Assembly (NCBI GenBank): GCA_039191605.1
Contig: JBCCXL010000009.1
Location: 62,001-126,000, forward strand
Direction of reading: 5' to 3'
Length of the DNA: 64,000 bases
Source of the DNA: JBCCXL01 sp039191605
Lineage (GTDB): Bacteria > Acidobacteriota > Thermoanaerobaculia > Multivoradales > JAHZIX01
Part shown: positions 26,266 to 34,604 of the stretch, in pieces
Position numbering within the stretch: position 1 is the stretch's first letter
How the letters are laid out: the number at the start of each line of letters is the position of its first letter
Made by a program: the position numbers and the translations under genes
Notes under the pieces: generated by a model
The model's input: only the letters and a program-made list of their open reading frames with translations
The model's database searches: none
Told to the model about the DNA's origin: nothing

Positions 26266-28851
26266 TCAGGGGCCGATACGCCGAAGGCTGATGATCGGTC
26301 CGTCCAGCGCCTCCGGCTGAGTGAGGTCGACGGTGGCGTCGACATGCCAGAAGTGGTCTTCCTTGGGATCTACCAGGGTTTGGAAGATTTCCCAGGTGCG
26401 TTCGCCGGTGGAGCGGATGGTGGTGTGGTGACTCTGGCGGGCTTCGGGGTCGAAGATCAGCTGTTGATATTCCGCCAAGAAGGGAAGCAGAGCCTGCTCG
26501 AAGCGCTCCGCCGTCCACGGATCCTCTTCTGAAGGCCGCACGCAATGCTGGGCTTCTTCCCAATTCCCTCGGGCGAGCTCGCGCACCAGCTGGTGCATCT
26601 CTGCCCGCACCCGCGCGGCGAAGATCTTCTCGTCGTGAATCAGCTCGTAGGCCTTGAGCCGACGCTGAGCGCTCTGGCGCTCCTCGGTGCTGGAGAGGGC
26701 CATCTCCGGGTGCATCAGGCTCTCCCATTCCGCCAGCAGCGAGGAATCGACGCGCTCTACCATTGCCCGATAGAAGCCCAGGAGATCGTAGACGCTCTCG
26801 GTCTTTCCGGTTTCCGGAACGCTTTGGGCGAGGGTTTTGTAGAGCTGGCTGAGGTAGCGCAGCACCAGGCCTTCGCTGCGCTGCAGGCGGTAGCGGCGCA
26901 CAAAGTCAGCGAAGGATAGGTATTCCTCGTAGAGCTCGCGGCCGATGCCCTTGGGCTTGACGTCATCGCCGCGGATCCACGGATGGAGCTCCCGAAAGGC
27001 GTTGAAGGTGGAGTAGATGAACTCGGCGTTGGGCTTGGGATGAGTGACCTCCTCGAGCTTCTCCATGCGCTCTTCGTAGCCCACTCCTTCGGCCTTGAGA
27101 CGCTCCACCAGCAGCCCCCGGGCGCGGGATTGCTGTGCCCGCAGTACCACTCTGGGATCCTCGAGAATCGCCTCCACCAGGCTGAGCAGAGCGAGGGCGT
27201 AGCCGATGTCCTCGGCGTCCAGCAGATCGATGGCCTCCACCAGGTAGAGGGAAAGGTTCTGGAAGAGAGAGAAATCCCATTGCAGGCTCTCGTCCACCAC
27301 CACCCAGCGGTAGGCGGTGCGGGTGTCCTTCACCATCTTGATCATCCCCGCCCGGTGCAGGGAACGCACCAATACCGCCGCCTGCGAGACCAGCTGTTGG
27401 CGAACCTCGGGGCGCTCATGGCAGGCAGCGATGATTTGGCGCAGACTTTGGAAGTTGTCGTCCAGGCTGTCGGTGTCCTGATCCCGCTGGATCAGGTTGA
27501 AGATCATGTCGTGGCTGAGGCGGAAACGGGATTGAAGCGTCTCCGGCGGGCTGTGGATCAGCCGATTGAAGGTCTTGTCGTCCCAGTTGACGAAGCCTCG
27601 CTCCGGAGGCTTCTTGCGGCGGAATTTACGCAGCTTTCCCTGGGCCGCCAGCTTCTGCTTTTGACGTTCGTTCTCGATCTCGTGTTCCGGCGCCTGGGCC
27701 ACCACCGAGCCGCGGTCATCGAAGCCCTTGCGCCCGGCGCGGCCGGCGATCTGCTGGAAGTCCCGCACCGAGAGAATGTCGGTCTTGGTGCCGTCGAATT
27801 TGCACAGCTTGGTAAAGAGCACCGTGCGGATGGGGATATTGACGCCCACCCCCAGGGTATCGGTGCCGCAGATCACCTTCAGCAGACCCTGCTGGGAGAG
27901 CTGCTCCACCAGCCGCCGATACTTCGGCAGCAGGCCGGCATGGTGGATGCCGATGCCGAAGGAGAGAAAGCGCCGGACGTCCTTGCCGTAGGTGCTGTCG
28001 AAGCGGAAGCCCTTCATCGCGGCGCGGATCTTTTGCCGCTCTTCGCGGTCCGCGATCTGCATGCTGGTGAGGCTTTGGGCCAGCTCGGCGCATTCTCTCT
28101 GGGTGAAGTTGACGATGTAGATGGGCGCCCGTTTGCCGCCGAGAAGGTATTGCACCGTCTCGTGGAGGGGCGTGCTGCGGTATTCGTAATCCAGCGGCAC
28201 CGGCCGCTCGTAGGAGCGCACCGTCACCGCCTCGTATCGGGTCTGGGCGTTGAGGGACTCCTCGATCTTGGCGGTGTTGCCGAGGGTGGCGGACATCAGC
28301 AGGAAGCGGGTCGTCGGCAGGCTGATCAACGGGATCTGCCAGGCGACCCCGCGCTCGCGGTCCGAGTAGTAATGGAACTCGTCCATCACTACATAGGGTG
28401 CATCGCTGTTGCGCCCTTCCCGCAGCACCATGTTGGAGAGCACCTCGGCGGTGCAGCAGATGATCGGCGCTGCGGAGTTGATGCTGGCATCGCCGGTCAT
28501 CATGCCGACGTTCTCGGCGCCGAAATCATCGCAGAGGGCGAAGAACTTCTCGCTCGCCAGGGCCTTGATGGGAGAGGTGTAATACGAGCGCTTGCCCTCG
28601 CAGAGGGCTCGGAAGTGGAGCCCCATAGCCACCAGGCTCTTGCCGGAGCCGGTGGGCGTGTTGAGGATCACGTGGCGCCCGGCCATGATCTCCAGGAGGG
28701 CTTCCTCTTGGGCGTCGTAGAGGGAGAAACCGATGTCCTCCACCCAGCTGAGGAAGATCTCGAGGATTTGATCCGGATCCCGCTCCCCCCCTTCGGGGAT
28801 GCGCTCGATCAGCGGCTGGACGGTGGATGCTGCTTCTGGGGACTCGCTCAT
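26266..28851 (-). CDS. Ski2-like DEAD/DEAH-box helicase with DUF3516 C-terminal domain
   Basis: This is a superfamily 2 ATPase of 861 residues. Walker A is NTPTGSGKS at 64-72, the DEFH box is at 157-160, SAT is at 187-189, and the second RecA domain has GIHHAGLLPKYR and FQQIAGRAGRKG. The C-terminal 400 residues (from about KTFNRLIHSPPETLQSRF) are the DUF3516 region that accompanies this helicase branch. Close relatives belong to the Ski2/Mtr4/Hel308 group, so RNA unwinding or turnover, or DNA repair, are both plausible; sequence alone does not decide. It starts 14 nt downstream of the PLP-enzyme stop, so the two genes are probably cotranscribed, although no shared pathway is apparent. Confidence 0.9.
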   Translation of the reverse strand: MSESPEAASTVQPLIERIPEGGERDPDQILEIFLSWVEDIGFSLYDAQEEALLEIMAGRHVILNTPTGSGKSLVAMGLHFRALCEGKRSYYTSPIKALASEKFFALCDDFGAENVGMMTGDASINSAAPIICCTAEVLSNMVLREGRNSDAPYVVMDEFHYYSDRERGVAWQIPLISLPTTRFLLMSATLGNTAKIEESLNAQTRYEAVTVRSYERPVPLDYEYRSTPLHETVQYLLGGKRAPIYIVNFTQRECAELAQSLTSMQIADREERQKIRAAMKGFRFDSTYGKDVRRFLSFGIGIHHAGLLPKYRRLVEQLSQQGLLKVICGTDTLGVGVNIPIRTVLFTKLCKFDGTKTDILSVRDFQQIAGRAGRKGFDDRGSVVAQAPEHEIENERQKQKLAAQGKLRKFRRKKPPERGFVNWDDKTFNRLIHSPPETLQSRFRLSHDMIFNLIQRDQDTDSLDDNFQSLRQIIAACHERPEVRQQLVSQAAVLVRSLHRAGMIKMVKDTRTAYRWVVVDESLQWDFSLFQNLSLYLVEAIDLLDAEDIGYALALLSLVEAILEDPRVVLRAQQSRARGLLVERLKAEGVGYEERMEKLEEVTHPKPNAEFIYSTFNAFRELHPWIRGDDVKPKGIGRELYEEYLSFADFVRRYRLQRSEGLVLRYLSQLYKTLAQSVPETGKTESVYDLLGFYRAMVERVDSSLLAEWESLMHPEMALSSTEERQSAQRRLKAYELIHDEKIFAARVRAEMHQLVRELARGNWEEAQHCVRPSEEDPWTAERFEQALLPFLAEYQQLIFDPEARQSHHTTIRSTGERTWEIFQTLVDPKEDHFWHVDATVDLTQPEALDGPIISLRRIGP

Positions 28852-28865
28852 GGGGGACCGGCCGT

Positions 28866-30266
28866 TCAGGGATCCGCGGGCGGGTCAGCGGGGGCCGCGG
28901 AGGTGCTGTTGTCGAGGGCGCCCCGCAGCGCACCGTCGAGATCCCGCAGGATATCCGCCGGCTCTTCGAGGCCGATGGACAGTCGAATGCCGCCGGGGTC
29001 GATGCCGGCATCCTGCTGATGTTCCGCCGGAACCGGGGCGTGGGTCATCGAGGCGGGGTGCTCCACTAGGGTTCGGATCTGGCCTAGGGAGACGGCGAGG
29101 GTGATGGTCAGGGCTTCGTCCGCCAGGCGGTCCATGAAGCGGGCGCCGAGATTCTTGACCTCTTCAGGCTCCCCGGCGAGCAGGAAGTAGATCATCGACC
29201 CCGGGGCGAAGCGGCCCTCGAAATCCTTCATCTGGCGCTGGGCGAGGGCGTGCTGGGGATGGCTCTCCAGCCCCGGGAACACCACCTCGGCGATGGCCGG
29301 GTGTCCCTCCAGGAAGCGGGCGACTTCCAGGGCGGTCTCCATCTGCCGACGGCAGCGCATCGCCAGGGTCGGCAGGCCATAAACCAGCGTTGGCCACGCG
29401 CTTTTCGGCGACAGCACGCCTCCGAAATCCTTGCGGTAGAGCAGCAGATCCGGTTCCAGCAGCCGAGGTGCGATCACCGCGCCGCCCATATCGGTGCCGA
29501 AGCCGCCGATATTCTTAGTCAGGCTATGCACCACGATATCGATGCCGTGCTCCAGGGGGCGCTGGCAGTAGGGGGTGGAGAAGGTGTTGTCGATCACCGT
29601 AAAGGGGCGTCGCCGCGGCGGGCGCTGCTCGCCGATGGCCTGGATCCGCTGGGCGATGGCGGCGAGGTCCAGCAGCTCCAGGCTGGGGTTACAGGGAGTC
29701 TCCCCATAGACCACCATCACGTTCTCGTCCTGCTCCAGCACTCGGTCGAGGGCCTCTAGATCGGTGAGGTCTACGGTCTCGACCCGAATCCCCAGGCGCG
29801 GGAACCAGTTGGTGAAGAGGGAGTAGGTGCAGCCGTAGATGGTCTTGTGGGTGACCACCGTGTCGCCGGTTTTGAGCAGCACCCCGAGGGCGGCGGAGAT
29901 CGCCGCCATGACGGTGGCGAAGGTGACGCAGGCCTCTCCCCCTTCGGCCTCCTGGAGGTTGTGTTCCAGCATGCCCCGGCTGGGCTCGTCCAGGCGATCG
30001 TAGATGTAGATCGGCGCGCGGCGATCTCGGTTGAGCTCCGGGTTGGCGAATTCCTGGAACCCCGCCGCACCCCGCTGAGCGCTCTCCAGCCGGTAAGAGG
30101 TGGAGGAACTGATGGGGGGAATGATGTGGTCCTGGTAATTCCAGTGCCCGCTGAACATCTTGCCGTGGATCAGCCGGGTCTCCAGACCGTAGGCAGAGGT
30201 ATCCTGCGGTTTTTCTTCAGGGCTTTCGGGGGACGCTGAGTCAGGGCGTCGGGATTCTTCACTCAT
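28866..30266 (-). CDS. Cys/Met-metabolism PLP-dependent enzyme (cystathionine synthase/lyase family)
   Basis: The family forms or breaks C-S bonds at the gamma or beta carbon of cysteine, cystathionine, homocysteine or methionine. Family landmarks are YDRLDEPSRGMLE, the substrate/PLP segment EACVTFATVMAAISAAL, VIDNTFSTPYCQRPLEHG, and the PLP-binding lysine in VVHSLTKNIGG. The end has LVEHPASMTHAPVPAEHQQDAGIDPGGIRLSIGLEEPADI, the typical C-terminal signature. A 30-residue Ser/Glu/Pro N-terminus and an insertion (RIQAIGEQRPPRRR) are unusual; total length 466 is some 60-70 longer than average. The nearest types are methionine gamma-lyase and O-acetylhomoserine sulfhydrylase. I cannot choose among them from sequence. 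Confidence 0.85.
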   Translation of the reverse strand: MSEESRRPDSASPESPEEKPQDTSAYGLETRLIHGKMFSGHWNYQDHIIPPISSSTSYRLESAQRGAAGFQEFANPELNRDRRAPIYIYDRLDEPSRGMLEHNLQEAEGGEACVTFATVMAAISAALGVLLKTGDTVVTHKTIYGCTYSLFTNWFPRLGIRVETVDLTDLEALDRVLEQDENVMVVYGETPCNPSLELLDLAAIAQRIQAIGEQRPPRRRPFTVIDNTFSTPYCQRPLEHGIDIVVHSLTKNIGGFGTDMGGAVIAPRLLEPDLLLYRKDFGGVLSPKSAWPTLVYGLPTLAMRCRRQMETALEVARFLEGHPAIAEVVFPGLESHPQHALAQRQMKDFEGRFAPGSMIYFLLAGEPEEVKNLGARFMDRLADEALTITLAVSLGQIRTLVEHPASMTHAPVPAEHQQDAGIDPGGIRLSIGLEEPADILRDLDGALRGALDNSTSAAPADPPADP

Positions 30267-30811
30267 GGCGGACTCCGAGCGCTAGGGGCGCGGGTGAAGC
30301 CTTGAATTGCAGGCTCAGGGAATCTGTTGGGATGGGGAGGGGCGTTGCCGCGCAAGGTCGGCGGGGTGAAGAGCGGTGATGGCTTCAGCGGGTTGGATGG
30401 CCTAGACGCTGGCGGCCGCTGGGGAGCCTCCGGGATCTTCGAGGATCAGCCTACCCGCTGGGGCTCTGCGCTGGCAAGCGCGAAGCGGTCCTCGGGGCTC
30501 TTGAATGGATCTTTTGGTCACCGGGCTTTCTAGACGGTGCTTTCCAGGTAGGGCTTTCTATGCAGCGTGCTTTCTGGTCCTTGTGCCCGTACAGCTTAGG
30601 GGAGCCGGAAGTCGCCGGGGGCAGAGCGTCTCCCCCTGGGATTGAGATCGTCCCCTGAAGTGGACAGGTTGCGCCCTTCACTTTTTCTTTGATCGCGGAA
30701 AGATGAGCTAAATCCGAAGGAAGATCGTGGCGGTGTCCAGGTATGATGGTTGCAATACCGTTGGTGAGCGACTCCGTTTTGACGATTCACCTGCTGAGGA
30801 GAATTTCGACC
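30267..30811. other. Intergenic region between divergent genes
   Basis: This 545-bp gap separates the leftward PLP-enzyme set from the rightward secreted-protein gene. It contains a 15-bp-period array (30521-30594) and an AT-richer segment near 30680-30760. No gene in it has both a ribosome site and a family resemblance. Confidence 0.6.
30521..30594 (+). repeat. Degenerate tandem array, about 5 units of 15 bp
   Basis: Units such as CCGGGCTTTCTAGAC, GGTGCTTTCCAGGTA and GCGTGCTTTCTGGTC share the core GCTTTCT at constant phase. One unit is 14 bp and the last is decayed. Confidence 0.7.
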
Positions 30812-31978
30812 ATGAATCTTCGATCCCCCTTTTCCTGCATCCGGCGCCCGGCGATGGTCGCCGCGGCGGCGGTTCTGGTGCTGCCCTTGGCGGCGACGAG
30901 CGTGCAAGCTGCCGATAGCGGCGAGCCCTTAGAGCTTCAGCGCCGAGACCTGGTTGTCGAGAGCTCGCCGAATGAGCTTCTCGAGCAGAGCTCGGTGCGT
31001 TCCGACGCCGATTCGCCTCGCCTCGCCGGCCAGCCCCTCACCGCGGTGGGCGCTCCGACCAAGGCAGAGCCCCGGGCCGTGGATGCTCCCGATAAGGCCA
31101 CGGTGACATTGGTCTATGACGACGGCGTTGCGGACAACGGCTACGGTGCTGCGAGCACCGCGACCGTCTACGAGGTGGTGCAGCTTTTCCAGCTGCCCCG
31201 TACGCCGCTGGAATGGGATCAAGCCACCCTCTGCTTCTCTCGCCTGGGCATTGATTCCAGCCTCGACTTCGACCTGGTGGTCTACGACGACGACGGCATC
31301 GCCGGCGCCCCGGGGACGCTGCTGCAGTCGCTGTTGGCGACGGTGGACGGCGTGAGCACCGACCTCGCCGGCTCCTATTACAACTTCGACCTCTCCAGCC
31401 TTGGCATTACCTTCAGCGACACCACGGTCTTCATCGGAGCGCGCTGGGATCCCTCGGTGGAGCAGGACTTCTTCCTTTGCTCCGACCACAGCGGGACCGG
31501 CATTCAGCCGGGCTATAGCCGGGTCGGCGGCACCGGCGTGTGGGGAACCCCGCCGGCGGGAGACACGGACTATCGCGCGCTGATGGTGCGCGGTGTGTTC
31601 TCGGACCCGGTGGCCAGCGGACCCTGTGTGGCAGACGCCCAGACCCTGTGCCTGAACAACAACCGCTTCCGGGTGACCACCAACTGGCGTCGCCCCGACG
31701 GCTCCGAGGGTACCGGTCAGGGCGTGGAGCTCACCGATGACACCGGCTATTTCTGGTTCTTCCGCGACACCAACGTCGAGGTGGTGGTCAAGGTGCTGGA
31801 CGCCTGCGCGCTGAACCCCAGTCGCTACTGGGTCTTTGCCGGCGGTCTCACCAACGTCGAGGTCGAGCTGGTGGTCACGGATACGGAGAATCCCGATCAG
31901 CCGGCGACCTATCTCAACCCGCTACAAACTCAATTCCAGCCGATCCAGGACACCAACGCCTTCGCGACCTGTCCGTAA
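30812..31978 (+). CDS. Secreted protein of unknown function with Cys-paired C-terminal domain
   Basis: ATG at 30812 is set by GAGGAG about 10 nt upstream. A signal peptide is clear (basic start, hydrophobic stretch, likely cut after TSVQA), so the protein is exported. Residues about 90-275 are an acidic beta-rich domain (LVYDDGVADNGYG onward) of a type I have no name for. The last 110 residues begin CVADAQTLCLNNNRFRVTTNWR and continue DTGYFWFFRDTNVEVVVKVLDAC and NPSRYWVFAGGLTNVEVELVVTDT, with four or five cysteines. I recall this C-terminal module recurring in secreted proteins of Acidobacteriota-type genomes, but that is memory, not a search. A surface or extracellular role is likely. Confidence 0.8.
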   Translation: MNLRSPFSCIRRPAMVAAAAVLVLPLAATSVQAADSGEPLELQRRDLVVESSPNELLEQSSVRSDADSPRLAGQPLTAVGAPTKAEPRAVDAPDKATVTLVYDDGVADNGYGAASTATVYEVVQLFQLPRTPLEWDQATLCFSRLGIDSSLDFDLVVYDDDGIAGAPGTLLQSLLATVDGVSTDLAGSYYNFDLSSLGITFSDTTVFIGARWDPSVEQDFFLCSDHSGTGIQPGYSRVGGTGVWGTPPAGDTDYRALMVRGVFSDPVASGPCVADAQTLCLNNNRFRVTTNWRRPDGSEGTGQGVELTDDTGYFWFFRDTNVEVVVKVLDACALNPSRYWVFAGGLTNVEVELVVTDTENPDQPATYLNPLQTQFQPIQDTNAFATCP

Positions 31979-32075
31979 CGCCTCTTTGTAACGCGCCGTT
32001 GGGGGTAGCTTCAGTGCTGCCCCACGGCGTGATCCCAGAGCGTTAGCTTAGAGCCTCGAAGAAGGTTCGCTCGTC

Positions 32076-32104
32076 GACGCCCCGCGTGCGCAGCGCGGGG
32101 CGTC
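32076..32104. terminator. GC-rich terminator hairpin between convergent genes
   Basis: A perfect 11-bp stem (GACGCCCCGCG/CGCGGGGCGTC) with a 7-nt loop lies between the secreted-protein gene and rlpA, which converge here. T-runs are weak on both sides (GGTGTTT on the plus strand), so efficiency is uncertain. Confidence 0.65.
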
Positions 32105-32122
32105 GGTGTTTGGGGAGAGGTC

Positions 32123-32953
32123 TCAGGGGGCGGAGGGCGCCAGCCGGGCGAGGGAGGCCTCGAAACCCTCGCCTCGCACTTCCCGCAGCAGGGCCTCGGC
32201 GTCGGCGCGGTAGGGGTAGGCGCCGATGCGCACCCGATACAGGCCGTCCTGTCCGCTCTCCACCACGGTGGCGGGGAAGCGGCGGATCAATTGTCGTCGC
32301 AGGGCGTCTGCCCGATCCCGGTCGCGAAAGGCCCCCAGCTGCACGGTGTAGGCTCCCCGGGGGCCCGGGTTAGAGCCTGAATCGGCGCTGCCGCCAGAGG
32401 GATTGCTGCCCCCGTCGGAGGCGGAGGGATAGGGCGCCACCAGGTAGAGCTCCACGTTGGCGATGCCCGGGCCGATGACCCCGAGAACCCGGGCGCCGGC
32501 CTTGGAGAGGTCGATCACCCGGCCGCGAATGAAGGGGCCGCGGTCGTTGATGCGCAAGCGGGTGCTGAGGCCATTGTCGAGGTTGACCACCTCTACCCAG
32601 GTGTCGAAGGGCAGGGTTTTGTGGGCGGCGGTCATCGCCTCCATATCGTAGACCTCGCCGTTGGCGGTGCGCTTGCCGTGGAAGCCCGGGCCGTACCAGG
32701 AGGCGATGCCGCGCTCGATCCGCTGACCCCGGGGGGCGGAGGTCACCTCGGTGGGGAGGTCGTCTTCGCCTACGGTGGTGACGTTGGCGAGGTCGCCGGC
32801 GCTAGAGGGGGCGAGATTGGAGGAGCAGCCGACGGCGGGGAGCAGCAGGAGAGCAAGGAGGGCGGCGAGGGGAAGCCAGGTTCCGCTCTGTTGATGGCCT
32901 TGTGGGCTCTCGCTCCTTCGGGAGCTCCGTTGAGGGCTCTGCTGGATCACCAC
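32123..32953 (-). CDS. rlpA: RlpA-family septal-ring lipoprotein (DPBB + SPOR)
   Basis: RlpA is an outer-membrane lipoprotein that cleaves denuded peptidoglycan glycan strands at the division site. The signal peptide ends in a lipobox (LLLPAVGC, Cys about residue 40). The double-psi beta-barrel domain then reads GIASWYGPGFHGKRTANGEVYD, AAHKTLPFDTWVEVVNLDNG and RINDRGPFIRGRVIDLSKAGA. A Ser/Gly linker follows, then a SPOR domain (AYTVQLGAFRDRDRADALRRQL, YRVRIGAYPYRADAEALL) that binds septal peptidoglycan. I placed the start at tandem GTG codons (32953 or 32950), 17 nt after the purB stop; a longer frame would run back into purB. It is probably cotranscribed with purB. Confidence 0.88.
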   Translation of the reverse strand: MVIQQSPQRSSRRSESPQGHQQSGTWLPLAALLALLLLPAVGCSSNLAPSSAGDLANVTTVGEDDLPTEVTSAPRGQRIERGIASWYGPGFHGKRTANGEVYDMEAMTAAHKTLPFDTWVEVVNLDNGLSTRLRINDRGPFIRGRVIDLSKAGARVLGVIGPGIANVELYLVAPYPSASDGGSNPSGGSADSGSNPGPRGAYTVQLGAFRDRDRADALRRQLIRRFPATVVESGQDGLYRVRIGAYPYRADAEALLREVRGEGFEASLARLAPSAP

Positions 32954-32970
32954 GAAGCGTACCGCCGAGC

Positions 32971-34443
32971 TCAAACCCGCGGTGCCGAGGCGCCGCGAAG
33001 AGTGATTCCCTGCAGCGCCGGCTCCAGGTGCTGGGTCCAGAAATCCTCGACCTGCTCTGGGCTGCGGCCGATGAAGGCCGAGGGGTCGATGGCGTCTTCG
33101 ATCTCCTGGCGGCTCAAGGGAAAGTCCGGATGATCGGCGAGAGTGGCGATGAGGGAATTCTCGCCCCCGGCGGCGAGGCGCTCCTGGGCCTCCAGGCTGG
33201 CGACGCGGATCACCTCGTGGAGCACCTGACGGTCGCCCCCCTGGAGCACGCCCCGCATCAGCAGGGTCTCGGTGGCCATGAAGGGAAGCTCCCGCTCCAC
33301 CCGGGCGCTGATGGTGCTCTCCCGCACCGTCAGCCCTTCCGCGATGTAGCCCGCCAGCCCCACCACCGCGTCGGCGCAGAGGAAGGCGTCCGGCACCACC
33401 AGCCGACGATTGGCGGAATCGTCGAGGCTGCGCTCCAGCCAGTTGACGGCGGCGGTCAGGGGGCCGTTGAGGGAGTCGGTGATCAGCCGGCGAGCGAGGG
33501 CGCACATGCGCTCGGCGCGCACCGGATTGCGCTTGTAGGCCATAGCGGAGGAGCCCACTTGACTCTTGCCGAAGGGCTCCGAGAGCTCGCCGACGCCCTG
33601 CAGCAGCCGCAGATCGGTGCCCATCTTATGAGCGCTCTCGCCAAGGCCGGCGAGGACGGCGAGGGCCTGACTATCCTGCTTGCGGGGGTAGGTCTGGCCG
33701 GTGAGGGGGAAGCTCTCGGAAAAGCCGAGGCGCCGGGCGATGGCCTGATCCAGGGCGCGCACTTTGTCGTCGTCGCCGTCGAAGAGGGTGAGGTAGCTGG
33801 CCTGGGTGCCGGTGGTGCCCTTGGCGCCGCGGCAGCGCCAGCGGCGGCGCAGCCCCTGGAGGGCCCGCAGGTCCTCCATCCAGTCCTGCGCCCAGAGGCT
33901 GGCCCGCTTGCCGACGGTGGTGAGCTGGGCCGGCTGAAAGTGGGTGTAGGCCAGGCAGGGGAGGTGAGCCCAGCGGCGAGCGAAGGCACCGAGGTGATGG
34001 AGGGTGGCGGCGAGGCGCCCCTCCAGCAGATCCAGCGCCTGTCTGATGAGCAGAGCGTCGGTGTTGTCGGTGATGAAGGCGCTGGTGGCGCCAGCGTGAA
34101 GGATGCCGCCGGCGCCGCTCCCCGGATCCAGGGCGTCCGCCTGCTCCTTGAAATGAGTGACGTGGGCCACCACGTCGTGGCGGGTCTTGGCCTCGATCTC
34201 CGCCACCCGCTGGAGGTCCAGCTGGGGAGCCACCGCCTTCAGCACCTCGATCTGGCGCTCGGTGTAGGGCAGGCCCAGCTCCCGCTGGCTTTCGGCCAGA
34301 GCGATCCACAATCGCCGCCAGGTGAGATAGCGATAGCGCGGCGAGAACAGGGCCGCCATCTCGCGGCTGGCGTAGCGTTCGTGGAGGGCGTTCTGCGGCG
34401 CGTCGCCGAGGGTCGGCTCGGGGAGAAAAGAGGTGTCGCTCAT
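32971..34443 (-). CDS. purB: Adenylosuccinate lyase PurB
   Basis: PurB catalyses two fumarate eliminations in purine synthesis: SAICAR to AICAR, and adenylosuccinate to AMP. The fumarase/aspartase signature is present as SSAMAYKRNPVRAE. Other landmarks are TRHDVVAHVTHF near residue 88, ILHAGATSAFITDNTDALL with the catalytic-region His, and YTHFQPAQLTTVGKR. Length, 490 residues from the ATG at 34443, fits the long PurB subgroup that includes eukaryotic-type enzymes. A longer frame to 34530 is Pro/Arg-rich and unlikely. It stands apart from other purine genes, followed only by rlpA. Confidence 0.93.
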   Translation of the reverse strand: MSDTSFLPEPTLGDAPQNALHERYASREMAALFSPRYRYLTWRRLWIALAESQRELGLPYTERQIEVLKAVAPQLDLQRVAEIEAKTRHDVVAHVTHFKEQADALDPGSGAGGILHAGATSAFITDNTDALLIRQALDLLEGRLAATLHHLGAFARRWAHLPCLAYTHFQPAQLTTVGKRASLWAQDWMEDLRALQGLRRRWRCRGAKGTTGTQASYLTLFDGDDDKVRALDQAIARRLGFSESFPLTGQTYPRKQDSQALAVLAGLGESAHKMGTDLRLLQGVGELSEPFGKSQVGSSAMAYKRNPVRAERMCALARRLITDSLNGPLTAAVNWLERSLDDSANRRLVVPDAFLCADAVVGLAGYIAEGLTVRESTISARVERELPFMATETLLMRGVLQGGDRQVLHEVIRVASLEAQERLAAGGENSLIATLADHPDFPLSRQEIEDAIDPSAFIGRSPEQVEDFWTQHLEPALQGITLRGASAPRV

Positions 34444-34543
34444 GGCCGGGATCTTATCCCAGGAGCGATCCCTTCGAAGGGGGTCGGGGTCGCGGGGGGA
34501 AAGGGCTGAAGGTAGGAGGCTGCGAGGCATTTCTAGAGAAGAA

Positions 34544-34574
34544 AGCCCCGCCCGTCGCTGGGACGAGAGGGGCT
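34544..34574 (-). terminator. Terminator-like hairpin after the propeller/dihaem gene
   Basis: On the minus strand AGCCCC pairs with GGGGCT, with an inner CGTC/GACG stem, and a TTCTTCT tract follows. It lies about 30 nt beyond the stop at 34605 and before purB. Confidence 0.6.
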
Positions 34575-34604
34575 CTCGAGAGATGAAAACAAGCCGGTGA
34601 AGCT

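Noticed and set aside
26983..29019. A 678-codon open frame antisense to the DUF3516 helicase
   Set aside because: The minus-strand helicase has all catalytic motifs; the antisense frame shows no family pattern and is a high-GC shadow.
32902..34509. A 535-codon open frame antisense to purB
   Set aside because: purB carries its full signature on the minus strand; the plus-strand frame is compositional and lacks a start site.
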